From NCBI GenBank assembly GCA_013399115.1, contig VXAA01003006.1, forward strand, positions 488,883 to 552,882: a DNA stretch of 64,000 nt. The letters are read 5' to 3'. The position numbers were made by a program, and so were the translations under genes. Positions 10,727-64,000 of the stretch are shown here, one piece after another (the stretch's first letter is position 1; each line of letters starts with the position of its first letter). This DNA is from Anseranas semipalmata (taxonomy: Eukaryota; Chordata; Aves; Anseriformes; Anseranatidae). The notes below the pieces were generated by a model that was given only the letters and a program-made list of their open reading frames with translations, did no database searches and was not told the origin of the DNA.

Positions 10727-13217
10727 CAAACTCGTGTATCTATGCTAAGATCAGAGAGAGAGAAAAAATGAAAATATAAACTACTGACCACTCTGTGAGG
10801 ATGTATCATCACTTAGACATATCTAAGGAGAAAAAAAAGACTAAAACAATACCTTCTCGACATTATTTTTGGCTCAGAAAGCTTCTATCCTTTTCAATAA
10901 ATTCAAGGTCCTTAAATTCCTGCCAAGTGGGTACATTACAGTATGTGCAAATCAGGCCTCTGTATACGTAATCTTCTTCTGTTTTAAGTCTGTCATATTC
11001 GTTCCACAAACCACTTTTTTATATTAAAAATATGCCAATAAGAGATTGTTTGGAATGATTTTTGTCTGTCCCATGCTCTTCTCTTTTAATTTATGGCTTA
11101 GAGATAAGATTGAAACAAAAACTTCTTGCAATATCAGCTCTACTGTGTGCATTAGTTGGATATTTCAGAGTTGGTGGCAGGTACTAGGAAGTAAACACCG
11201 GTATGGTTGGTTTGTTCATTTGTGAATAGCTTTGGTTTGCTATTGCTGAATTCTTTATGAATGGTTGGATTCACACTGTTTTGATTTGGGAAAGTTGCCC
11301 ATGAATGCATAATTATTATGAAGTTGCACATGGTACTTTTGAAAGGGCAGTTCTTCTTCTTTAGCTTTTTAGAAGGCTTATCAAAATAGTCAAACTCAAG
11401 CCAGATCTAGAGTTCTCAAGAGGCATGGCTGCTTTTATTTGTTTAAAATCCATTAAGCTTCCTGATCAGAACAAAGTCCCGTTGAAACAGACCAAAAAAC
11501 ACTCCTTAGGAAAATCTGAGGAACAATATTTGAGTGTACGTTTGCTAACTACCTCCTCCTTGACCTGGTAGCATGAAGGAAGCAGGAGTTTTAAAGGAAC
11601 AGCTTCTGTTAAGTCAGAATGGCAGAGCTAGTTTGGGAAGATCTGTTCCAGTTGCTGAAAGACAGATAAAAATTGCAACGTTTGCTTGCCTTGTCTTCCA
11701 TTGTCTGAGGTCATGTGCAGTTTCAAACACATCCCGAAATATCTATAACGGTGATCAGTGGAAAGAGTCTGAACGTGCACGTCAGTGGAGCACGTGATGC
11801 GTTCAGCCCTGCAGCAAAGACCTAATGTTCATCTGTTGTATAGAACAGCATCAACTGTCGAAGTGCATCCATTCTGCAGGAGCTAGGGCATCGTCTGACA
11901 CTGTTCCAGTCCCAATTGTTCTGAGACCTCAACATGCAAAGACATCAGCTCTTCACCTTTATAAAATTAAGGTTGAAAAGATTCTCATATGCCACTGAAC
12001 TCTTAGTCTATGCTCCCTATCTCAGGTCTTAAAATCACCCTTGGCATGCATCAGAAGTCATCTTGTCAGTTTAGTTCCTAACCCCTCTCAACAGCTTCTT
12101 CTTCCTTTCTTTCACGTCTGGGGCAAGGACTTGGAAAGCTTCTGTCTTTGAATTTTGGCATCAGTTTCAGGGAGGAGTCAGTGTAGCTTTAGGAAAAAAT
12201 AAATTGTCTTGGTTGTGTTAAGCAGTTGCATAAATACAGAAAACTAATGTAGTCTCTGCAAAAAGGCTGTCTTAATAGTTCTGAGAGTGGCAGCAGTGAA
12301 TTTAAACACCGGTCAAAACTATAATATGAGGGCTATTCATAACCAGAGCATACAGCTGGTTATGTCTAAACTACCTGGCCAACTATGTCATATTAAGCTT
12401 TACACTCTGGTAATAGCTTTTTCAGTGTATATCTAGTTCATGAGAAAGTGATATGCAGCTCCTTATACAGACAGTATTCAGCAGGATGCATCCTTGTACA
12501 GGGTTCATGCCACATGCCACGGTATCCAGAACCGCCTGTTTTTAATTTTAATGGGACTGTGTGCTCAGCCCACTGCAGCCAAATTCAAGCCTACACATGA
12601 CTCAGATCTGCCTTGCAGAGGTTGTAGTCTAATTAAGGTAAAGAGTGAGCAAGTTAGTGATTGATGCGAGCAGCAGATTATTGGAAATAATGGGAATAAC
12701 GGAAAGGGGCTGTGATGAGGAAAACAGGTTACTAGGAGTTTAAGAGCTGGACTGAGGTTCCAGAGATAGGGTGCAGTGCAGCGATCTAAAGGCAGGTGCA
12801 AAGCTGAAAATGGGAGGGATCAAAGAAATTATGTGCTTGTAAGCAAAGCTCTAACATCAGGAGACAGAAGAAGAATGGGTGCAAGGAAAGAGCAGGAGAT
12901 GCAGTGTGACCGGAGCATTGTGCAGGGAAATGACCTGAGGCATGGTAATTTGGATGGAGTGTACCATGGAAAGGAAACTCCTGCAAAATCCCCAAGATCA
13001 ACACTTTTGAAGAGAAAGGACACTGCTTCTACCCGCACTAAGGAACTTTGTCTATTATTAAGGAAAAAGAATCAGAGCCTGCATTAAAACTAGGTGTATA
13101 ACTGGGAAAATCATAGCAGTCTGCAATTCAGTACAGAGCAGTGTAAAAAAAAAAAAAGAAGAAAAAAAAAAAGAAAAACCCACAAACAAAATTCCCAAAG
13201 TCATTTGGAATGAGCCC

Positions 13218-56577
<43,360 letters not shown>

Positions 56578-59500
56578 CTAGAGGAGAGAAGGGAAAAAAA
56601 AAAAATACGTATTTTAGACTGGCAAACTTTTCATCCCTTGGACCTAGTCTTCCTCCGTCCAGTCGACAGGACTGGTAACAAAGGCCACTTCTTCTGCAAG
56701 CAGAAGGTGAAATGGTGCTATCCCAAGTTACAGGCATCGCCCTCTGCCAGAAGTTGCTCTTCTCGCTGCTGCTGTAGATAAATGGATCATATGACTGCTT
56801 CCTGATTTGCACTGGTATCAAGTCAGGCAGGTAAGCTGACCTTGCTAATGGCCAGCAATGGTGATTACGTGCAGTGAGTTCAGGAGTACTCGCCCACGTC
56901 ACTCTCCCAGTGGGCTGAGAGAACGATGGTTTCTAGCTGACGAGCAGGGATGAGCCCCGGGGACAGCAATACCTTTCACAGGTACAGCTGCATTTGGAAG
57001 AGGATGTGCATCTAGAACCTGAATGAGCAGCACTGCTGCCAGGCAGCTACAACGTGTCCTCCCACAGCCACTCCGTGATTACGAGGAAAACTCCATTAGA
57101 ATCAGCTCCCAACAGGAAAATCTAGAAAGATTTTGCACCGCAATAACAATTATAAATTAACATTGGCACTATGTTAAAAGCCAGAGATGTTACAGATGAG
57201 CATACTCAAGCATTTAAACATACGAAAGCCAGCAGTTAATGGATAACAGATAAATATTCAAATAAACTTTTACCTTTAAAAGGGAGTAAATAATTTACTA
57301 ATGCATCACACCATGTATTCCACAAACAGTCTTCTTGCCATCCTTACAGCCATGCTCAGCCTCTACCTATACACCAGAAGTATTTTTCCTCCTGCCTCCT
57401 TTGTACAAGTATGGCTGCAAACTCTCAAGTCACTAAAACTTTGAACATAACTCAGGTCACACATTCATTACTAATTTGATACACCAGTGTCTTATCCCAT
57501 ATAGACTGTGTTAAGAGGATGCAACATATGAAGTAACAGTGTTCCAAATCCCTAACTACTTGATACAGTTTGTCCACAACACATCCCATCCAATTCTTGG
57601 TTATCCTCAAGAATTCTTCTCCCCGTCTGAAAAACCAGTCAGCTCTCCTCCTGTTAGCTGTAAGTCTTGGAATGACTTTTCCAAGTCTGCTCTCAGGGAA
57701 ATGCAAGGCAATGCACATGCTACTCAGCACTGGCAGTGGAGCAGGACAGAAGGTCTCAGGAAGGACTCAAGGGGCTCTGTGCTTTTTAAGATACAGTCCT
57801 CTCTGCATCCCCTTGGTGGCAGGAGGATCTATGCTCTCCTAGTCAGCCAGCCAGACAGCATCCTGGTTTTGTCATATCTTTAAATAACCCTTTCCAACAC
57901 TGAAAGCCCTAAGTCTGGGCAGGATGCTTCTGCACCATTTCTGCCTATCTGAGGCTGCTGCAATAGGACATGCCTATAGACAGGGAACAACAAAATCAGA
58001 AGAAATAGTTACATGATCAGAACCCTGGAAATGTTGTACATTTTCTCATTCAAATACAGACTCGGGTTTAAAGTAAAACCGTTACAACACAAATGGTTTC
58101 TACACGGTGGGAAAGTCTTCTCTAGTTTGGTTGCATGGATGACCAAATCCTTCCCAACAGAGTTGCCTGGCAGTCTGCTGATGCATATCTAGAAAAATCT
58201 GCTGCTGTGCAAAAGCAACTCAAGGGAGAGGGGGAAAAGGGGCAAGAGAACAGATCTGCTTCTCAACTAATCCTACCACTGTCTTGGGCAGAAAGTATCT
58301 TTCATCAAGAGGTTACAAACTAACTGAAGAGTGCAGAACACTGTGGGCCAAGCATCCTGCACAACAACAGCCTCTCTATCTCAGTGGGCTCTGTCTCAGA
58401 GGTACTCAAGCACTGCGGAGAGTAGAAGAGAGAAAACCTTTTGCATTGGGAGCACTGGACACAGTTAGACAGGACACACTCAGTTAAGATTATTCCTCTA
58501 CACACTGACACGTTCCTGTTTCGCTCTCCAGGAACACGTTTAATGCTGAATTCCAGAAGTAAGAGATGGAAAGGACCTATTGTGTTGAGCTAGGGCAAAT
58601 CTTTTAAAGTTAACCACAATGAAAATGTTCCTTTCCACTACGGACATTTCTAGAATAATTTTGCCAGGAGGAAAATCTGAAAACTATGAACATTGAGTAC
58701 ATTTAGTTTTTTTGCAGAAAATTAACTACATTTATTTTTTGCAAAAAATGAACTCTGAACTCACATCAGAAATCTGATGTGTTGCATGCTCCCAGCCAGA
58801 CTCGGAAATAGTACCAGGAAACCTTCTTGTCCAATAAGAAGACCTAGGAAGCAAAAAGCACTACAAGCTTATTTTACACTTGCTGACTAGGAAGATGCTT
58901 ACAGAAGAATGGAAAGGTAAATTGCTGGATAAGACAGCTTCTTGAAAAGTTACTGCAAAGAAGCGTACACAGAGAAACCACGGACTGGAAGCCTGTTCAC
59001 TACTCTGTATAGAGGCTACCAAGAAAAGAAGTTGCAACTTTTAAAAACAAAACTCACTTCAGGTTACCTGAGCATCTGCACACACAGAGTAGCATGACAA
59101 AAAGTTAACACTTCCCACTTCCCCCAAAGCTGCAAGGCAGAAATCCTTGGAGAAGAGAAAGCTCACTTTTGTGGTGCCAGCAGAGCTGATATGAGGACGG
59201 GGGATGCACAGGTGCCAGCATGGATGGCTGCAATGAGATCATGAGGTTCACGGGGAAAGAAAGAGGCGAGGATGTGATGGGGATTTCAGGGATGCAGGTA
59301 GGAAAGCATCAGTGCAGCTTTGGGACACAGAGCTCTTCTTCCTTCCCTTCCCCCTGCTGCAGCCACCATCCATTCCCCCTTTTTCCCCATGTCAGCAGCA
59401 GCAGAAACTGAGTATTCATGCTCTGCTTGCTGCTGTGACAGCCAGTCTCTGTCTCCTCAGCACAGACCAAGTAAGCAGCTCATGGTCAATGTACCTGTTC

Positions 59501-62500
59501 CTAATGCTAGTCCTTGTCCAGAGATGGCCTGTCTCAGTCATCCCACCTGGAAATGTCATTGCAGAAGGAGTCAGAGGACCTGAATTTTCTGCTACCACCA
59601 ATTGCATTGCTGACCTGTACTATAAGTTTCTTATTTCAGTGTTTCATCCTTCCCAATTTGTAAGTGCAATGACAAGAAAATCCACTATCTTTGACATTTT
59701 GGACAATAGAATTATTTGAATATAGAGCTGCAGGTAGTTTTATGAGCAGTAATCGTGCTTAGGTGCACAAGCTACTATGATCAGCTCAAGGCCCAGGCTC
59801 AAGACTGCTCATTGCTTCAGTCCCCACCTGTCCACACTGTATGTGCAGCCAGCCTGCTTGGCATGGTGTAATGGCAGCCTCCAGGGAGGAAAGGATTTGA
59901 ATAGGGATGTAGGCTTGGTTCCCCAGCCCTTTAAGCTAAGGTTCAGAGCATACCAACAGCTCCACCTTTACTATACCTGCTCCATCTGTGCCACAGAGAG
60001 CAGACTTTAATGACTACAAGCTTCATCTGGGTGTCTTCAGACCAAAACGCACATGCAGTGCACTTTGCTTCCTCACTTCAGCTTACATTATTGTAACACA
60101 ACACAGGCAGGAAGAGCTAGAAAGCAGTCTCCATGCTCTGAGCTTAATTTGTACTGCAGCTTAAACATTTCAGTTTATCCCAGTGCCCCCAGCCATCAGA
60201 CACAATGGAGGATGACAGACAGTGGAAGAGTATCTAAACAATCACTTCATTAAAACATAAAGAGATCCCCCCTGGGAACAAGCTACGTCTGAAGACAAAA
60301 CATGCAGGTTTACTGAAGTCCTTGTAGACATAAAGAGATATATATGTAACTCCACAAGGTGGAAGAAGCTGTGGTTTGGAGGGTTTTTATTTTCTAACTC
60401 AGTAACTGTTTAGAAGTTTCAGATACATGTCTTTTAAAACGAGCACAGAGTAAGATGTCCCTAACAAGAGTGTCCTTCATCAGACCCAGAAGTTGGTGAG
60501 TACTCAGATTATAACAACAGCTGAATGTGAGCAGTCCAGCAACCAGCTGTACAACCTACAAGAACAAACATTTGCAAAGCCAAAACAGTTATTAGTTCAT
60601 CAGCTTCACCAAAACACTGAAATCCATATTAAAGACACTTCTCACCTGCTCACAGGGAAACTCTTTCCTGAACCGGGGCCAAAGTAACAGGCCAAGACTT
60701 GGTAGAGAGCAGTGAAGTCACTCAGCCTCGCTGCCCGTACCTCTGCCTTTGCAGGGTGAGAAAGCTTAAGATGTCCCTCTGGTCGTGTGTGCTCTCCAGA
60801 ACACCTGGCTCATATTTTGCAGGTAAGAGACCTGAGCTCCAAGTTACCCCAAGTATACATAATAGTGTAAATTTACATAATACAGTGGGCCACTGCACTC
60901 AGAACAGCAAGCGTATAGCCGAATAAAGGAAGACACATTTTATACCCTTTAGCTACAAACGTTAGCTATGAGTTATTTTATATACAGGTTGCTTTGTTCA
61001 GTAATAGGAAGTTTTCTGGGCAACGTGCTGCCTGTCTTTCTAACAATTTGTGAAATCCTGTTCTAGCTCAGAAGGTGGGCTTAAAACAAAGAGAAGGCAG
61101 ACTCATGTTCAGTACTGCATGACTGAAAGAACCCTGCGATAGGAAGGAAGACCAGCATTCCCCAACCAGCACACCTACAGCTTTGTAGAAACACAGAAGC
61201 CAGGCTTTTCCACAGCCCAGTCCAGCACATCAATATAATCTCTAGTCCTAGTTCCTTGCCAGGCATTTAGCCAGGCTATCCTTGGCACACTTCGCAAGAT
61301 CATAGGGTTTCAATCTCACAGTGATATCAGCCATTTTCAAGCCAAAAGAAGTGCTCTAGTTGTGAAACACTAAGTGTGTTTACAGGTAACTATGTTCTGG
61401 ACATAATACTTCAGCTCTCAAGTGAAATTCTTTTCTTTCATACAGGCATAAAGAGATTTTAGTCTTTATTCATAGAGTTTAAGTCCAAAGGGGACTTACA
61501 GTCAACAGACCTGATTTACCACACAGCTTATACCAGAGCAAGAGTAACTTCCTCAGATAGTCCATAACTTCTGAGGAAACTAAAATACACAGTTCTGAGA
61601 AGTCCAAGAGTGGTATAGATGTCCCAAATCATTAAGTCTTGTTCCCTCTCACTACAGACAACTGCATCATATAATCCCTTCCGTAAATGAACATAGACAT
61701 TTCTGTTCCCACTATTCCTGTTGTTCTAGAACTTCACCCCTCTGACAAGCTGCCTTCTAATTACCAGCATAAATGTAATCATAACCAGCTTGTATCTGTT
61801 CATTCTTGCAAAATATTGCCCTTCAGCTTAACTAGGTGTTTTTTTTTCCCCCCCTCCCTCATATTTACCCCTTGGTATATTTATAGATAAAAAGCTTCAC
61901 CTTAAAGACCTCATTTTGCAAGACTAGAGCTAAGGAGCTCTTCTAGTCTCCTAGGAAAAGCTTACAACTCTCCCTCTGCACCTGTTCCAAATTTAGTGCA
62001 CATAATATAAAAGAGCTGGGTTTTGTTTTTCTCACTCCCCTTCACAGACACAGGTGACCACAAGTGCAGCTGGAAGGCTGCATGTAGTTTCACCAAAGCC
62101 TTGTATTAGTACTTTCCACTCTCCTAGGGAATATCACACCTGATTGCATTTGCCTTTTTTGCAGCCACATTGCACTGGTGGTTGACATTCACAGACAAGC
62201 CAACACTATCAGAGCAAATGAATCTGAGCTGGCTTCACCTTCCAAGTGCCACACGTGGGCATATGTGGGGGCCCAATACAGTGGTCCTGGAACAGATTAA
62301 TAAAGCACAGGTCTGTGCCAGATTTCCACAAGATCAAGGATCTCTGCACTCCAGTCCATTGCAAAATTTAACAGGCCCATGGTTATCCTAGGGTCAATTA
62401 GTATATCCATATCTTTTCATCCCCTGTTGTTTCTAAATGGTGGTCTCCCAGGTTTTGTGCACATTTCGTTACTACTTCTAATGCGTGATTTTACTTTGTG

Positions 62501-63589
62501 CCATTAGAGTTTATCCCATCTTTTACTAATCCCCAGAGTAATTTGATCCTTCCAGTAAAATACCTTCTAACAGCCCCCCTTCAGTACAGTGGTGTCACAT
62601 TCTCTTGTCACTTCTTTGCTTATCTTATCCTTCTTCTATTAATCCCCATTTCCACCACTTAAGCTAATAATTTCCCCATGTGTCATCATATCAAACGATT
62701 TCTGAAGGCTACAGATCAGATTTAAAGCTTTTTCTCTCTCTAGCAAAAAAGCATACCTTTTCAGAGAAAGATACTGTCATCCTGAAACAATGTTTAACAC
62801 TTCACATTTACCTTCACCCCTAAATTACTACTTTCCTTCAAGCTCATTCTGAGTTCTCAGTTACTCTTAAATGCATCGTTCCTCTCCTCCTCGCCTTCTA
62901 AACATAAGCAGTCCATCTGTGCTTTATGAATTACAATCTCAACTTTGATTTGACAGACTGACTTTAAATCCTTGCTCCTGGTGGTATCCCTAGGACTTGC
63001 CATTTCACATCCTTCCCCACATACACACTCCCCAGTAATTCTTAACCATCTTAACTGACTAGTTTTTTGGATATTTTTCTTCAGGTATTGGTACTTTTCA
63101 AATCAGGTAAATTTATATAGTTATATAAACAATATTTGTATTGTTATATAAAACTGATTCAACTTTTTTTTTTCCCTTTAGCATATGAAGAAATTGAGAA
63201 ACATACTTTCAGGTGCAGTATTCTTTCTTTAGGAACATGGCAAATTGAAAGCCACCACATTATTCAGAAAAGCTGAGATCATCAGAACTTGATTCTTAAA
63301 TGCAAACAGACACCTCCTGAAGAGCAGCTTGATTTCCAGAGTATCAAAAAACTTCCAGTGAAGATAATGGGAGCTGCTAAGTCCTTAGAATTTTGTGGGG
63401 AACAAAAACCAACAACAACAAAAAGACTGAACCAATCACTAAATGCAGACATAGGACTTGTATTTTTGACATATATGTAAGTTTTGATGAACATCAGGGA
63501 CAGTTCTGACTCCAAATGCTACCTCCAAAAGAAACGCCTAAGTGCATTGGATCCCCCAACAAACACTTCAGAGACTTTGTGTATTTTCA
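56578..63589 (-). other. PLEKHH1: Putative PLEKHH1 intron 1 (5'UTR intron)
   Basis: 7 kb with no supported exon on either strand. Mostly unique AT-rich sequence; a short segment near 62.67-62.83 kb looks like a very old CR1/L3-type LINE. The intron assignment is inferred from the acceptor in front of the first coding exon. Confidence 0.6.
62670..62830 (-). mobile_element. Ancient CR1/L3-like LINE fragment, antisense
   Basis: The plus-strand stretch 'atgtgtcatcatatcaaacg' followed by 'atttctgaaggctacagatc' resembles the reverse complement of the RT region in old amniote CR1/L3 LINEs (which encodes a KAFDTV-type motif). Strongly decayed; the extent is a guess. Confidence 0.35.
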
Positions 63590-63960
63590 CCGAAGAGCCC
63601 CCTGAGAGCGACGAGCAGCAGCTAACCACCACGAACGCTTTCAGGTGGAGGTGCACACGCCCGAGCAGAGCTGGCGGTCCCGCCCCGTCGGTGCACACGA
63701 CGGCGGGAAGCGGAGCGGTGTTTCCCGCACGGCTGAGGCGGCGGTAACGGGGCACCCGGCTCCGAGCACCTGCCAGGAAAACGCGCCAGACCCTGCCCAG
63801 CGCCGGCGCTGGATCCGCTGCCACCTCAGTACCGAGGGCATCAGCAGACAGGGGACGGGGCTTTCCTCCCGCCTCGCCACCCCAGCGGCACGACGGGCAG
63901 AACCCAGCGTGGGACTGAGAACCAGCTCCCCGGCGCCTCGTTTCCCACCTCACGACCAAC
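63590..63960 (-). promoter_or_regulatory. CpG island, likely PLEKHH1 promoter and non-coding exon 1
   Basis: A dense CpG cluster of about 370 bases upstream of the PLEKHH1 start, with a GC box (GGGGCGGGAC on the minus strand near 63680). Possible minus-strand donors are CGTGAG|gtggga near 63946 and GGCAG|gtgctc near 63770. Which one ends exon 1 cannot be told. It may also serve a divergent neighbour outside the window. Confidence 0.55.
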
Positions 63961-64000
63961 TTCACCCCCAGCTGCTTAACCCCGAGGCCACTGGATTTGT

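Larger units (their letters stand above)
10035..13217 (-). other. PLEKHH1: Probable PLEKHH1 3'UTR
   Basis: From the PLEKHH1 stop the minus strand runs about 3.2 kb with no supported coding exon. Minus-strand AATAAA hexamers occur at 10721-10726 and 10052-10057. I take the latter as the distal end. The length is inferred; a shorter form ending near 10.7 kb, or earlier, is possible. An A-rich tract is at 13143-13177 just after the stop. Confidence 0.5.

Noticed and set aside
58540..58600. Short stretch resembling a retroposon end ('agagatggaaaggacct')
   Set aside because: Too short and generic to assign to any repeat family.

Overview
The window looks like bird nuclear DNA. It has intron-rich genes with GT-AG splice sites, vertebrate codon use, CpG islands, and several CR1 LINEs with the typical avian CR1 3' end. 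One unresolved base (n) at 42286 shows that it comes from a draft or consensus assembly.

The window holds two protein genes in tail-to-tail orientation. On the plus strand is PIGH, a subunit of the GPI-N-acetylglucosaminyltransferase complex. Its first exon is cut by the window's left edge, inside a CpG island, and its stop codon is at 6822-6824. On the minus strand is PLEKHH1, a coiled-coil, PH-PH, MyTH4 and FERM protein. Its ATG is at 56531 and its stop at 13218. I reconstructed 29 coding exons; all junctions keep frame except one ambiguous small exon near 36.0 kb. The predicted protein is about 1442 residues. The human orthologues are also neighbours in the same convergent arrangement (14q24.1), which supports both calls.

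Layout: 1-7.1 kb is PIGH. 7.35-8.81 kb is a plus-strand CR1 LINE with an internal RT deletion. 8.8-10.0 kb is intergenic. About 10.03-13.2 kb is the probable PLEKHH1 3'UTR. 13.2-17.4 kb encodes the C-terminal part of the FERM domain, 17.4-23.0 kb the rest of FERM, 23-27 kb MyTH4, 27.8-33.4 kb the two PH domains, 34-40 kb the phosphosite-rich linker including one 1007-nt exon, and 43-56.6 kb the N-terminal coiled coil. 56.6-63.6 kb is the putative first intron, leading to a CpG island at 63.59-63.96 kb that is the likely promoter.

The two genes have no known shared pathway: PIGH acts in ER GPI-anchor synthesis, PLEKHH1 is a cytoskeletal and phosphoinositide adaptor-like protein. I found no CRISPR array, operon, tRNA, rRNA or viral gene. 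The points most worth checking are a possible unannotated alternative first coding exon of PLEKHH1 (45.53-45.61 kb), a second CpG island inside a PLEKHH1 intron with a plus-strand ATG and splice donor (53.7-54.05 kb), and the frame conflict at 35.97-36.02 kb.
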